34,517 nt of DNA, taken from positions 1 through 34,517 of the forward strand of contig JACNJX010000062.1 of the NCBI GenBank assembly GCA_014382345.1, written 5' to 3'. Below the pieces are notes generated by a model, which saw only the letters and a program-made list of their open reading frames with translations, was not told the origin of the DNA and made no database searches. The DNA is from Alphaproteobacteria bacterium (GTDB lineage Bacteria > Pseudomonadota > Alphaproteobacteria > Rhodospirillales > Casp-alpha2). Below, piece after piece: positions 24,247-33,026 of the stretch; positions within the stretch are counted from its first letter, which is position 1, and each line of letters opens with the position of its first letter. Made by a program: the position numbers and the translations under genes.

Positions 24247-25448
24247 AACACGTCCCGTTTGCGGAGCTCGGCGATTTCGTCTGCCGTGAAATCGAATTCG
24301 CCCAGAATTTCGTCCGTGTGCTGGCCGCGGTCCGGAGTTGGCATGCCGGTGCGAGGCTCGTAACGGCTCATGCGCACCGCTTGACCGACGACATTGAAGG
24401 CGCCCAGCTCAGCGTGCTCCACGGGGTGTTCCATCTTGATGTGCTTGACCTGGGGATCGCTGAACACCTGGTCTATGGAATAGATCGGCCCGCATGGAAT
24501 GCCGGCCTCATTCAATTTCTCGATCAGATCGGCACTGGTTTCTTTCACCGTGCGCTTTTCGATCTCGGCGTTGACCGCGTCGCGGTTTTCGGACCGCTTC
24601 GGACCGGTCGAGAAATCTTCCCTCTCGGCCAATTCCGGCATACCCAGAACCTTGCACAGGCGCACCCATATGGCATCGCCGGTGGCGGCGATGTTGATGT
24701 GCCCGTCGGTGGTCTTGAACACGCCGGTCGGAATGGATGTCGGATGGTTGTTGCCGGCCTGCGGCGCGACCTCGCCCTTCATCAGCCAGCGCGCGGCCTG
24801 GAAATCCAGCATGGAAATCATCGCCGACAGCAGGGACGTCTGCACCCATTGTCCCTCGCCCGACTGCTCGCGCTCCAGCAGCGCCGCCATGGTGCCCAGC
24901 GCCGCATACATCCCGGCGGTCAGGTCGGCGACGGGAATCCCGGCACGCACCGGGCCCTGCCCCGGCAACCCGGTGATCGACATCAGCCCGCCCATGCCCT
25001 GGGCGATCTGATCGAAACCGGGGCGGGTGGCGTACGGGCCGTCCTGCCCGAAGCCGGAAATGCTGGTCAGCACGATGGCCGGATTGACCGCCTTCAGGCT
25101 TTCATAATCGATGCCGAGCCGATCGAGCACGCCGGGACGGAAGTTTTCCACCACCACGTCGGCCTTCTCCACCAGCCGTTTGAACACGGCGACCCCGTCC
25201 GGGTCTTTCATGTTCAACGTGATGCCGCGTTTGTTGCGGTGGATGTTCTGATAGTCCGGCCCGTCCCGGACGCCGCCCATGCCTTTGGAGGCATCGAGAT
25301 TCTCCGGCGCTTCGACCTTGATGACGTTGGCGCCCCAGTCGGCGAATTGGCGTACCGCCGTCGGCCCGGAACGGACGCGGGTCAGGTCGAGTACGGTAAA
25401 ACGCGATAGCGGCCCAAGGCGGTCCGCTGTGTGTTTTTGTTCATTCAT
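24243..25448 (-). CDS. Family III CoA-transferase (CaiB/BaiF, formyl-CoA transferase type)
   Basis: A 401-residue enzyme that moves CoA between carboxylic acids. The N-terminal block VLDLTRVRSGPTAVRQFADW then GANVIKVEAPE is typical. The catalytic Asp is Asp175 in VADLTAGMYAA, which forms the enzyme anhydride. RNKRGITLNMKDP and NFRPGVLDRLGIDY are family motifs. I chose ATG 25448 (MNEQKHT); an in-frame ATG at 25490 would add 14 residues of no visible role. The substrate is unknown. A thioesterase and a cupin follow in the same operon, fitting a catabolic pathway for a CoA-activated acid. Confidence 0.9.
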   Translation of the reverse strand: MNEQKHTADRLGPLSRFTVLDLTRVRSGPTAVRQFADWGANVIKVEAPENLDASKGMGGVRDGPDYQNIHRNKRGITLNMKDPDGVAVFKRLVEKADVVVENFRPGVLDRLGIDYESLKAVNPAIVLTSISGFGQDGPYATRPGFDQIAQGMGGLMSITGLPGQGPVRAGIPVADLTAGMYAALGTMAALLEREQSGEGQWVQTSLLSAMISMLDFQAARWLMKGEVAPQAGNNHPTSIPTGVFKTTDGHINIAATGDAIWVRLCKVLGMPELAEREDFSTGPKRSENRDAVNAEIEKRTVKETSADLIEKLNEAGIPCGPIYSIDQVFSDPQVKHIKMEHPVEHAELGAFNVVGQAVRMSRYEPRTGMPTPDRGQHTDEILGEFDFTADEIAELRKRDVL

Positions 25449-25525
25449 GGACCGGACCGTAGCGCGCCTTTGGAAGACGGGCAACATCATCTTGGCAAAA
25501 CGAAATCCGGAAACTTACAGGAGGA

Positions 25526-25735
25526 TTAGCGGCCCTCCGACATCCAGGCGCGGATGACGGCCAAGGCCTGATCCGGAAAGTCATCCACCAGTTTGCGGAC
25601 TTTGCGGAGCAGCGATTTCTTAATACGGTCTTCGATGCGCCCGGGATCAAGAATAGGCTGATCAAGGACAGATGGGGCAAAGGGAACAGCCGCCCCCTCG
25701 GTGCCGGGCGCCGGTGCATTCATAACAGCCGGCAT
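25526..25735 (-). CDS. Small protein resembling the FliF C-terminal tail
   Basis: A 69-residue protein. The N-terminal half is Pro/Ala-rich and flexible. The second half (IKKSLLRKVRKLVDDFPDQA, then LAVIRAWMSEGR) looks like the FliG-binding tail of the flagellar M-ring protein FliF, where a helical segment ends in a similar P-x-x-A-x-x-x-I-R-x-W pattern. No flagellar gene is nearby. It may be a stand-alone FliG ligand or simply share the helix by chance. The ATG has GGGAGA upstream and a TATAAT at 25756-25761 on the same strand. Confidence 0.6.
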   Translation of the reverse strand: MPAVMNAPAPGTEGAAVPFAPSVLDQPILDPGRIEDRIKKSLLRKVRKLVDDFPDQALAVIRAWMSEGR

Positions 25736-25755
25736 GACCTCTTCTCCCTGCCGTT

Positions 25756-25761
25756 ATTATA
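25756..25761 (-). promoter_or_regulatory. -10 box of the FliF-tail-like gene
   Basis: A perfect TATAAT on the minus strand, 20 bases ahead of the ATG at 25735. The -35 position is poor (TGACTC at 17 bases). The transcript would begin about ten bases ahead of the ATG. Confidence 0.45.
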
Positions 25762-25809
25762 GCACGCAGGGGGCATTCGAGTCACCGGAACGCCGCCCAA
25801 AGGCCGGGC

Positions 25810-25843
25810 AAAAAAAACGCCGGACCCGTATGTTGGTCCGGCG
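25810..25843 (-). terminator. Rho-independent terminator pointing left
   Basis: CGCCGGACC (25818-25826) and GGTCCGGCG (25835-25843) form a perfect 9-bp stem with an 8-base loop, and on the minus strand the stem is followed by eight T. No leftward gene is annotated to its right, so it would end an unknown transcript arising in the gap 25844-26153 or antisense to the ThDP enzyme gene. Confidence 0.75.
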
Positions 25844-26153
25844 AAGGAGAGAGTGAAGTGAATATCTGCATCTAATATCTAAAATTTTCATCAAATCCGA
25901 TGTGATGGCGATCACACTTGAGAAAATTTTTTAATTTGTGGCGGAATTCCAAGCTTAATTCGGATGTTTTTTTACCTTTTAAAGGTTTCCAACAGCCGAC
26001 CCAGGGTTTTTTGGGTATATGTCAAAGAGACAGGTGCCCGGCCCGCCGGAATGGGTTATCGTCTCTGACCATCGAACAACAGACCAATAACCGGCCCATA
26101 ATCTGTATCGCTACCAAAAACGATTACAAGCCGAACACGAGGAAACACGATAG
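25844..26153. other. AT-rich gap upstream of the ThDP enzyme gene
   Basis: No protein-like frame is seen. It holds a CRP-type palindrome (25901-25916), a second palindrome ACCTTTTAAAGGT (25974-25986), and the A-rich stretch 25865-25970. The ribosome site of the downstream gene (GAGGAAA, about 26139-26145) is at its right end. Confidence 0.5.
25901..25916. promoter_or_regulatory. Perfect CRP-type site
   Basis: TGTGA-N6-TCACA, identical to the CRP half-site consensus with correct spacing. It lies 237 bases upstream of the ThDP enzyme start and 58 bases to the right of the leftward terminator. It could control either direction. Confidence 0.6.
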
Positions 26154-27851
26154 ATGTCACCAAAAGATAACGGGGTAAAAGACAACCTGAAAACCGGCGG
26201 GGAAATCCTTGTCGAGAGCCTGCGCGTCAACGGCGTCGACAAGGTCTTTTGTGTCCCCGGCGAAAGCTACCTGGCGGCCCTGGACGCCTTTCACGACGTG
26301 CCGGAAATCCAGCTTGTCGTCTGCCGCCAGGAAAGCGGCGCGGCCATGATGGCCGATGCCCACGCCCGCCTGACCGGCCGCCCCGGCATCTGTTTCGTCA
26401 CCCGTGGTCCCGGCGCCACCAACGCGTCGGGCGGCATCCACATCGCGATGCAGGATTCAACGCCGCTGATTCTATTGATCGGGCAGATCGCCCGCGATCA
26501 TACGGAACGCGAAGCTTTTCAAGAAGTCGACTACCGGCGCATGTTCGGACCATTGTCCAAATGGGTCGGACAGATCGACGATGAAACCCGCGTCGCCGAA
26601 TATGTCAGCCACGCCTTCCACCGCGCGCAAGCCGGACGCCCCGGCCCGGTGGTTCTGGCCCTGCCCGAAGACATGCTGCGCGCACGCACGGCTCCCGTCG
26701 AACTGTCCCCGGCTGTCGAGGTTCAGGCCCACCCCGGCGAGGCGGACATGGAACGCCTGCGCGGCCTTCTGGAAAAGGCCGAACGCCCGCTTGCCATCCT
26801 TGGTGGCGGCGGCTGGAACGATCAGGCCTGCCAGGACTTTCAGGCCTTCGCCGAGGCCAATGAAATTCCTACCTGCGTAACGTTCCGCTGCCAGGACCGC
26901 CTCGACAACACGCATCCCAGTTATTGCGGCGATCTCGGCGTCGGCCAGAATCCGAAACTTCAGGCTCGCGTCCGGGATGCCGATCTCCTGGTTGTTATCG
27001 GCACCCGGCTTGGTGAGATGTCGACCGGCGGCTACACCCTGATCGATATTCCGAAACCCAAACAAACCATGGTTCATGTTCACCAGGGAGCGGAGGAACT
27101 GGGTTGGGTGTATCAGCCGGATTTGGCCATCAACGCGGGGCTCAAAAACTTCGCGGCCGCGCTAAAAAGTATGACGCCGGTGAAAGCGAGCTGGAGCGCG
27201 TGGACAAAAACGGCACGGGATGACTATCTGACCTGGACCCGTCCGCCGGAAATTCCGGGCGACGTCCAGATGGCTCCGATCATGGACTGGCTCAACGAAA
27301 ATCTGGAGCCCGACACCATTGTCTGTAACGGCGCCGGCAACTTTTCGTCCTGGGCCAACCGTTTTTACCGCTATCGAGGCTATGGCACGATTTTGGCGCC
27401 GACCAGCGGCACCATGGGCTTCGGCCTGCCGGCGGCGGTCGCTGCGAAACTGACCTACCCGGACCGCACCGTGGTCGCCTTTACCGGCGACGGCGACTTC
27501 CTGATGACCGGACAGGAATTCGGCACCGCCGTTCAACATGGCGCCAACATTATCATCCTGGTCGGCAACAACAGCATGTACGGAACCATCCGCATGCATC
27601 AGGAGCGGGATTATCCGGGCCGCATATCGGGGACTGAACTGGTTAACCCCGATTTCGCGGCCTACGCAGAATCCTTCGGCGGTTTCGGCGCCATTGTCGA
27701 AAAAACCGAAGACTTCGCCCCCGCCTTCGAAGCCGCCCGGCAGGCCGGCAAGCCCGCCGTCATAGAAATCCGCATCGACCCGGATGCGGTTTCTCCGATG
27801 GCGACCCTATCGGGCCTGCGCCAGGCGGCATTTGACAAGGCAAAGGGATAA
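26154..27851 (+). CDS. ThDP-dependent enzyme, acetolactate synthase-like
   Basis: A 565-residue three-domain thiamine diphosphate enzyme. The N-terminal pyrimidine-binding domain has the activating Glu in CRQESGAAMMADAHARLTG. FVTRGPGATNASGGIHIAMQ is typical of acetolactate synthase-like proteins. The C-terminal domain has the ThDP/Mg motif GDGDF (445-449) ending at VGNNSMYG. The middle domain may or may not bind FAD. Members catalyse acetolactate, glyoxylate carboligase or benzoylformate-type reactions. No small regulatory ilvN subunit follows, so a catabolic or unrelated role is possible. The ATG at 26154 has GAGGAAA about 8 bases upstream. Confidence 0.88.
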   Translation: MSPKDNGVKDNLKTGGEILVESLRVNGVDKVFCVPGESYLAALDAFHDVPEIQLVVCRQESGAAMMADAHARLTGRPGICFVTRGPGATNASGGIHIAMQDSTPLILLIGQIARDHTEREAFQEVDYRRMFGPLSKWVGQIDDETRVAEYVSHAFHRAQAGRPGPVVLALPEDMLRARTAPVELSPAVEVQAHPGEADMERLRGLLEKAERPLAILGGGGWNDQACQDFQAFAEANEIPTCVTFRCQDRLDNTHPSYCGDLGVGQNPKLQARVRDADLLVVIGTRLGEMSTGGYTLIDIPKPKQTMVHVHQGAEELGWVYQPDLAINAGLKNFAAALKSMTPVKASWSAWTKTARDDYLTWTRPPEIPGDVQMAPIMDWLNENLEPDTIVCNGAGNFSSWANRFYRYRGYGTILAPTSGTMGFGLPAAVAAKLTYPDRTVVAFTGDGDFLMTGQEFGTAVQHGANIIILVGNNSMYGTIRMHQERDYPGRISGTELVNPDFAAYAESFGGFGAIVEKTEDFAPAFEAARQAGKPAVIEIRIDPDAVSPMATLSGLRQAAFDKAKG

Positions 27852-27891
27852 CCCAAGGAATTAGGCCAAGGGAACAGGAACACCTGCCGTC

Positions 27892-28878
27892 ATGGGAAAA
27901 CGGGCCGTAAAAATTCTCGCCGGACTGATCGTCGTCTTCTTGGTGACGATTCCTGCTGCGGCCCTCCTGGTCGACGACGAAATCCTCTCGGATCTGCTGC
28001 AGGGCATCCCAGGAATCCAGGAAAACACGGACGAGATAATCGCCAGTAAACGGGCCATGGCCGGAACGCTCGCCAATTATGCGGGCGATGCCTTTTCCGG
28101 CCTGGATTCCCTGTTCCTGACCCTGTTCGGCAGCGACTCTTCCGGGAAGCCGGTGACCCGGGTGGTGATCGACCTTCCGCCCGGATCCATGAGCAAACCC
28201 CGGCAACAAACCCCACCCGGGGCGCTGACGCCTTCCGGTTCGCCTTTGTCCGAACCGCCGCCCCTGCCGCCGAAAACGGAAGAGCCGCAAAGGTCACAAA
28301 ACGAGACCCCATCCGCTCCATCTGTTTCGCCTGCTTCTCCCGCTTCGCCGAAGCCGGCTTTAACGGCAGAGAAGACATCCCCGCCGGTGATAGCAAAAAA
28401 ACCAGTGCGCACGACGGCCAAAACCCCCACGCGAAAAGTCACCGGGAAAGCCACCGGGACACCCAAGTCCAAAAAAGCCCCTGATCCGACCGCCGACCGG
28501 GACCACAAACGCGGCCTGCTGTTTTACAAGGGCATTGGCGTCGATAAGGATTTCAAAAAGGCCGCCCAATGGTTCAAACAGGCCGCCAAGAAGGGCCACG
28601 CCGGGGCGCAATACAATCTGGGCATCATGAGTTATCTGGGCCAAGGCGTACCGGAGGATTTCAGCGAGGCCGCGAAGTGGTTCGAAAGGGCCGGAGACCA
28701 GGATCACCCCGTAGCGCAATACAATCTCGGATTCATGTATTTCGAGGGCAAGGGCGTCAAGAAAGACGACTTACAGGCCTTTATGTGGATCGACCGTTCG
28801 GCCAATCTGGGCGACGAAAAAGCGGTGCGCGCCCGGGAAACCCTGCAGAAAGCCCTGCCAAAAGAAATTTTTAAGTGA
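27892..28878 (+). CDS. Sel1-repeat exported or anchored protein
   Basis: A 328-residue protein. An N-terminal hydrophobic segment (~7-25) is a signal or membrane anchor. Residues ~95-200 form a long Pro/Ser/Thr/Lys-rich linker. The C-terminal third has about three Sel1-like (TPR-related) repeats: GLLFYKGIGVDKDFKKAAQW, then YNLGIMSYLGQGVPEDFSEA, then YNLGFMYFEGKGVKKDDLQA. Such repeats bind partner proteins, often in envelope or cell-cycle regulation. It starts 40 bases after the ThDP enzyme gene, so they may share a transcript. The linker is low-complexity, as in periplasm-spanning tethers. Confidence 0.85.
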   Translation: MGKRAVKILAGLIVVFLVTIPAAALLVDDEILSDLLQGIPGIQENTDEIIASKRAMAGTLANYAGDAFSGLDSLFLTLFGSDSSGKPVTRVVIDLPPGSMSKPRQQTPPGALTPSGSPLSEPPPLPPKTEEPQRSQNETPSAPSVSPASPASPKPALTAEKTSPPVIAKKPVRTTAKTPTRKVTGKATGTPKSKKAPDPTADRDHKRGLLFYKGIGVDKDFKKAAQWFKQAAKKGHAGAQYNLGIMSYLGQGVPEDFSEAAKWFERAGDQDHPVAQYNLGFMYFEGKGVKKDDLQAFMWIDRSANLGDEKAVRARETLQKALPKEIFK

Positions 28879-28895
28879 ATTCAACACCTTGAATA

Positions 28896-28984
28896 TGTCC
28901 ATGGATGGTCAATGGATACTCCCTTTCAGCGACTTTCACACCCCATGGACAAACGGACATATACTGACATTGTCCGGACATATA
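28896..28984. promoter_or_regulatory. Repeat cluster upstream of the histidine kinase
   Basis: TGTCCATGG (28896-28904) and CCATGGACA (28943-28951) are perfect inverted arms. CGGACATATA occurs twice, at 28954-28963 and 28975-28984, exactly 21 bases apart (two helical turns). TGTCCGGACA (28971-28980) is a perfect palindrome overlapping the second copy. The shared TGTCC/GGACA units suggest a regulator with several half-sites. Confidence 0.6.
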
Positions 28985-29124
28985 AATTGTCAAAACAGCT
29001 TCTATTATAAAGGCTATTTCCGAAGCAATGCCGTGATGAAAAATTCAGAATAAATCACCCTGTATCTGGGGCTTCAGGCTGACGAGATGTCGCCTTAACT
29101 GCTTAACTGCCGAAAGGACAAATT

Positions 29125-32016
29125 TTGAGCGACCGGAAGCGATTATTGGCGCTTTTGGGGATCATGGCGGGTGTCGCCTTGGTCGTTGCCGTGTTGTCCA
29201 TATGGCTTCTCTACCGGGCCGCCTTTACGGAGCAACGCCATCATTTAGCCCATATGGTACAAACCCAGGTACGGGTCCTGTTGACGATCGCCGACCACGT
29301 CGCCGCCACGGGCCTTCCGGTGGAGCGGGTTTTGGACTCTAGCATCAACCGCTTTTCCGACACTCTGAGTGAAATCAAGAGTTTTGCCAAAACCGGTAAT
29401 TATATCATCGGCCAGAGGCAGGGCGGGAATATCGTCTTTCTCTTGCGCCATGGCAATGGCTCCGCCCAGGGGGTGCCTTCCCCCGTGCCGTTCGATTCCG
29501 CCCGGGCCGGACACATGCGCCGGGCCTTGGCTGGTGAATCCGGCGCCCATGTCGGCCTTGATTTTAGCGACCGGAAGGTGCTGGCCGCCTATGAGGCGAT
29601 CCCACCCTTAGGCATAGGCCTTGTTGCAAAAATGGACTTATCCGAGCTTCGCGCGCCTTTCCTGCGCGCCGCAATCGTCAGCGGGATAGGCGCCCTGCTG
29701 GTCCTCCTTCTAGGCACGGCCTTATTCCAGCGGATTTCTTCCCCGTTGGTGGAAAACCTGGAACAAACCGTTTCCCGCCTGACCGAAGCCCAGCGGGTCG
29801 CCCGGCTGGGCAACTGGGAACGCGATATCGCTACCGGGGACGGGTGGTGGTCGGAAGAAACCTACAAGATATTCGGCCTGGAACCCACGGCCGTCCCTCC
29901 GAGACTGGAGGTCTTTCTGGAAAGCGTCCACAAGGAAGACCGCCAAAAAGTCCAAACAGCCTTCGATAAATGTCTCGCCGCCCAAGAACCCTTTGCCGTC
30001 GATTTCCGCATCACCCGCCCGGACGGTTCGCCTAGAACCATCCATGCCCGCGGCACCTGGCGGCTGGACAAATCCGGACAACCGGAGCGTATCAGCGGCA
30101 CCATCCAGGACGTCACCCAACACCGCAAGTTGGAAGAAGATGCGCTGCGCCTCGTCGCCGTCATCGAGGGCCTGTCGGAAAACTTCGCCCTGTTTGGCCC
30201 CGACGACAGGCTGATCCTTTGTAATGAACAATACAGGAAGCTCAACAAGGCCATTCCGCATGCCAATGAGCCAGGAACCCTGTTCGAAGACCACCTCCGC
30301 GCCGTCGTTAAAATGGGGCTTGCCCCCGATGTCGCTGGGCGTGAAGAGGAGTGGGTCCAGGAGCGTCTCGAGCGCCACCGCACCCCTACCGGCCCGTTCG
30401 AAATTCAGCGCCAGGACGGAGTCTGGCTGCAAATCCACGAACAACGCATGCCCGATGGTTCTACGGCGACGCTGTCCACGGATATTTCCACCCGAAAGCG
30501 GGCCGAGAAGCATCTACAAGACGCCATCGAAACCATTTCCGACGGCTTCGCATTTTTCGATTTCGACGAACGTTTGGTGCTGGCCAACAGCCGTTACCTG
30601 AATAACGAGAAGTCCGACGAGGTCATCCGGCCCGGCGCCTTATTCGAAGACATCATCCGCCATAACATCCTAAACAGCTATGTCACGGAAGCCGAGGGCC
30701 ACGAAGAAGAATGGATCGCCGAACGGCTGGCCCATTTCCGCAACCCAACGGGCATCCTTGAACAAGAGCAGTCCGATGGACGCTGGATGCAGATTTCCGA
30801 ACGCAAGACGGAAGACGGAGGCACCGTCGCCATTTTCACGGACATCACCCAACACAAACAGGCGGAGCAGGAACTGGCGGAAAAATCCAGGACGCTCGAA
30901 ATAACCCTAGAAAGCATGGACCAAGGCATTTCCATGATCGACGCCGACTTGAATGTCCTTGCCTTCAACAACAAGTTTCTCGAACTGCTGGAATTTCCGC
31001 CGGATGTTTTCGCCAAAGGTTTTCCGCTGGAAAAGGCCTTCCGGTTTAACGCCGAGCGGGGCGAATACGGCCCTGGCGATGTCGAGACCCAGGTCCGCGA
31101 ACGGCTCGAACTGGCCAGTCGGTTCGAGCCCCATGTCTTCGAACGCAGCCGGCCGGATGGGACGGTTATTGAAATCCGCGGCAACCCCATGGATGGCGGA
31201 GGTTTCGTCACCACATACACGGACGTCACCCACCGTGTGCGGGTGGAAGAAAACCTCAGAATGGCCCTGATCAATGCCGAAGAGGCCAATCAGGCAAAAT
31301 CCGTCTTCCTGGCCAACATGAGCCACGAACTGAGGACGCCGCTCAACTCCATTATCGGGTTCTCCGAAACCCTGAAGTCCCAGATGTTTGGCCCCCTTGG
31401 GGCCCCCAAATACCAGGAGTACGCAGGCGACATCAATGCATCGGGCGCGCACCTTCTCGAAGTCATCAACGACATTCTCGATATTTCCAAGATCGAAGCC
31501 GGTGAAATGAGCCTGACCGAAGAAACCGTGGACCTGCCGGCTCTGGTCGAATCGGCGATTACCATGCTGGGCGAGCGGGCGGAAAACGATGGCATCACCC
31601 TGTCGCGCGTTTTCCCGACCCACGAAGTCCAGTTGCGCGCCAACCCGCGCCACATCCGCCAGATCGTCATCAACCTTGTTTCCAACGCCGTCAAGTTCAC
31701 CGAGCCGGGTGGAACCATTACGCTTGAAATATCTTTGAACGAACTTGAAGGAGTGTCCATTTCCGTTGCGGACACCGGCATTGGTATCAAACAGGAAAAC
31801 ATCGCCATCGTTCTGGAACCCTTCGGACAGGTCGCCGATATCTATTCCCGCCCCTTCGAAGGTACCGGACTGGGATTGCCGCTGGCAAAATCGTTGCTGG
31901 AATTGCATGGGGGAACCCTTCACATCGCCAGCCAGCTCGGCGAAGGCACGACCGTGACCGCCACCTTCCCGGCCGACAGAACGGTGACCCGAAACATTTC
32001 CAAAGCGACCGGATAA
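29125..32016 (+). CDS. Membrane sensor histidine kinase with four PAS domains
   Basis: A 963-residue kinase. TM1 (~5-30) and TM2 (~183-203) flank a periplasmic sensor. Four PAS domains follow: ~219-330, ~341-460, ~465-580 and ~590-710, the last three alike (each opening like AIETISDGFAFFDFDERLVL). The HisKA domain has the phosphorylated His734 in SHELRTPL. The ATPase has the N-box at Asn854 (NLVSNAVKF), DTGIGI at 883 and GTGLGLPL at 913. No receiver or Hpt domain is attached, so a separate response regulator must exist elsewhere. The TTG start at 29125 has AAAGGA 6 bases upstream. Confidence 0.9.
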   Translation: MSDRKRLLALLGIMAGVALVVAVLSIWLLYRAAFTEQRHHLAHMVQTQVRVLLTIADHVAATGLPVERVLDSSINRFSDTLSEIKSFAKTGNYIIGQRQGGNIVFLLRHGNGSAQGVPSPVPFDSARAGHMRRALAGESGAHVGLDFSDRKVLAAYEAIPPLGIGLVAKMDLSELRAPFLRAAIVSGIGALLVLLLGTALFQRISSPLVENLEQTVSRLTEAQRVARLGNWERDIATGDGWWSEETYKIFGLEPTAVPPRLEVFLESVHKEDRQKVQTAFDKCLAAQEPFAVDFRITRPDGSPRTIHARGTWRLDKSGQPERISGTIQDVTQHRKLEEDALRLVAVIEGLSENFALFGPDDRLILCNEQYRKLNKAIPHANEPGTLFEDHLRAVVKMGLAPDVAGREEEWVQERLERHRTPTGPFEIQRQDGVWLQIHEQRMPDGSTATLSTDISTRKRAEKHLQDAIETISDGFAFFDFDERLVLANSRYLNNEKSDEVIRPGALFEDIIRHNILNSYVTEAEGHEEEWIAERLAHFRNPTGILEQEQSDGRWMQISERKTEDGGTVAIFTDITQHKQAEQELAEKSRTLEITLESMDQGISMIDADLNVLAFNNKFLELLEFPPDVFAKGFPLEKAFRFNAERGEYGPGDVETQVRERLELASRFEPHVFERSRPDGTVIEIRGNPMDGGGFVTTYTDVTHRVRVEENLRMALINAEEANQAKSVFLANMSHELRTPLNSIIGFSETLKSQMFGPLGAPKYQEYAGDINASGAHLLEVINDILDISKIEAGEMSLTEETVDLPALVESAITMLGERAENDGITLSRVFPTHEVQLRANPRHIRQIVINLVSNAVKFTEPGGTITLEISLNELEGVSISVADTGIGIKQENIAIVLEPFGQVADIYSRPFEGTGLGLPLAKSLLELHGGTLHIASQLGEGTTVTATFPADRTVTRNISKATG

Positions 32017-32126
32017 GACCCTAAAGCATATCCCGAGCGGATGAGGTTATCCGTGACGACGAATTTGCTTGTAAAGAAATTAAGGGGCGGAGTGTTTCGG
32101 GTGAACGTAAGTGAACCGGAAAAGCT

Positions 32127-33023
32127 TTACCCCCGCCCCTTCGCCGCCAAGGATTCGCGATGCGCGATATACAGCCCGCAAACGACGACGAAAGCAGCGC
32201 CCGACAGGGTCCAGCTATCGGGCAGATCGCCAAAAATGACAAAGCCGAAGATCACCGCCCAGATCATGTTGGCGTACTTAAAGGGCGCCAGCAACGCCGC
32301 CTCGGCCCAACGGAACCGCTCAATCAAAAAGTAATGCGCGCCGCCGACAAACAGGCCGCTCAAGGCCATCAGGCTCAAGTCCGGCAAGGTCACCGGTGAC
32401 CAGCCGAACGGCAGGGTGCCTAAGCCGAACACGATCACCGCGACGGTCGAGAACAACAATATGGACATCGACGTCTCGTGGGCCGAAATCCGGCGCGTGG
32501 TAATGTCCCGCAAGGCGCCTGCCAGGCTGGCCCCCAATGGCAACAAGGCCGCCAACTGGAGAGCCTCGGTGCTGGGCCGGACCATCACCAGAACACCGAT
32601 GAACCCGATGAAAACCGCGGCCCAGCGCCGCCAGCCCACGGCTTCGCCCAACATCGGCCCCGCCAGGGCCGTAATGAACAAGGGACCGGCGAAGGTAATG
32701 GCGATGGCGTCCGCCAGCGGCAAAAAGGAAATCCCGGTAATGAACAGAAACCCGCTGGTGAAGGCGAACCCAGCGCGTTGAGCCTGCCCCCACAAACTGT
32801 TGAAGCGGATGACTTCAAACCCGCCGGACCGCCAGACGATAACCGAAATCGCCATCAACACGAACAGGCCGCGAAAGAACAGCAACTGACCGACCGGATA
32901 TTCGCCGGTCAGCCATTTCAGCACGGCATCGTTGGCCGTCAGCAACACCCCGCCAAGAAGCGAAAAGGTAATGCCACGGGCGGGAGAGGCGGAGCCTCTG
33001 GAACTGGCTATCCTTCTTGTCAC
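32127..33023 (-). CDS. DMT-family (EamA) membrane transporter
   Basis: A 298-residue protein with ten predicted membrane helices in two EamA repeats. The first ~15 residues are basic and cytoplasmic. LLGGVLLTANDAVLKWLTGE opens repeat one. GLFVGGAHYFLIERFRWAEA and ALLAPFKYANMIWAVIFGF belong to repeat two. Members export small metabolites or amino acids; the substrate cannot be read here. The start GTG lies 3 bases after the stop of the gene upstream, so translation is probably coupled. The usual ribosome site is too close to be typical. Confidence 0.88.
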   Translation of the reverse strand: MTRRIASSRGSASPARGITFSLLGGVLLTANDAVLKWLTGEYPVGQLLFFRGLFVLMAISVIVWRSGGFEVIRFNSLWGQAQRAGFAFTSGFLFITGISFLPLADAIAITFAGPLFITALAGPMLGEAVGWRRWAAVFIGFIGVLVMVRPSTEALQLAALLPLGASLAGALRDITTRRISAHETSMSILLFSTVAVIVFGLGTLPFGWSPVTLPDLSLMALSGLFVGGAHYFLIERFRWAEAALLAPFKYANMIWAVIFGFVIFGDLPDSWTLSGAAFVVVCGLYIAHRESLAAKGRG

Positions 33024-33026
33024 ACC

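Noticed and set aside
25844-26153. A CRISPR array or phage element in the AT-rich gap
   Set aside because: No regularly spaced repeats and no phage gene; only isolated palindromes.
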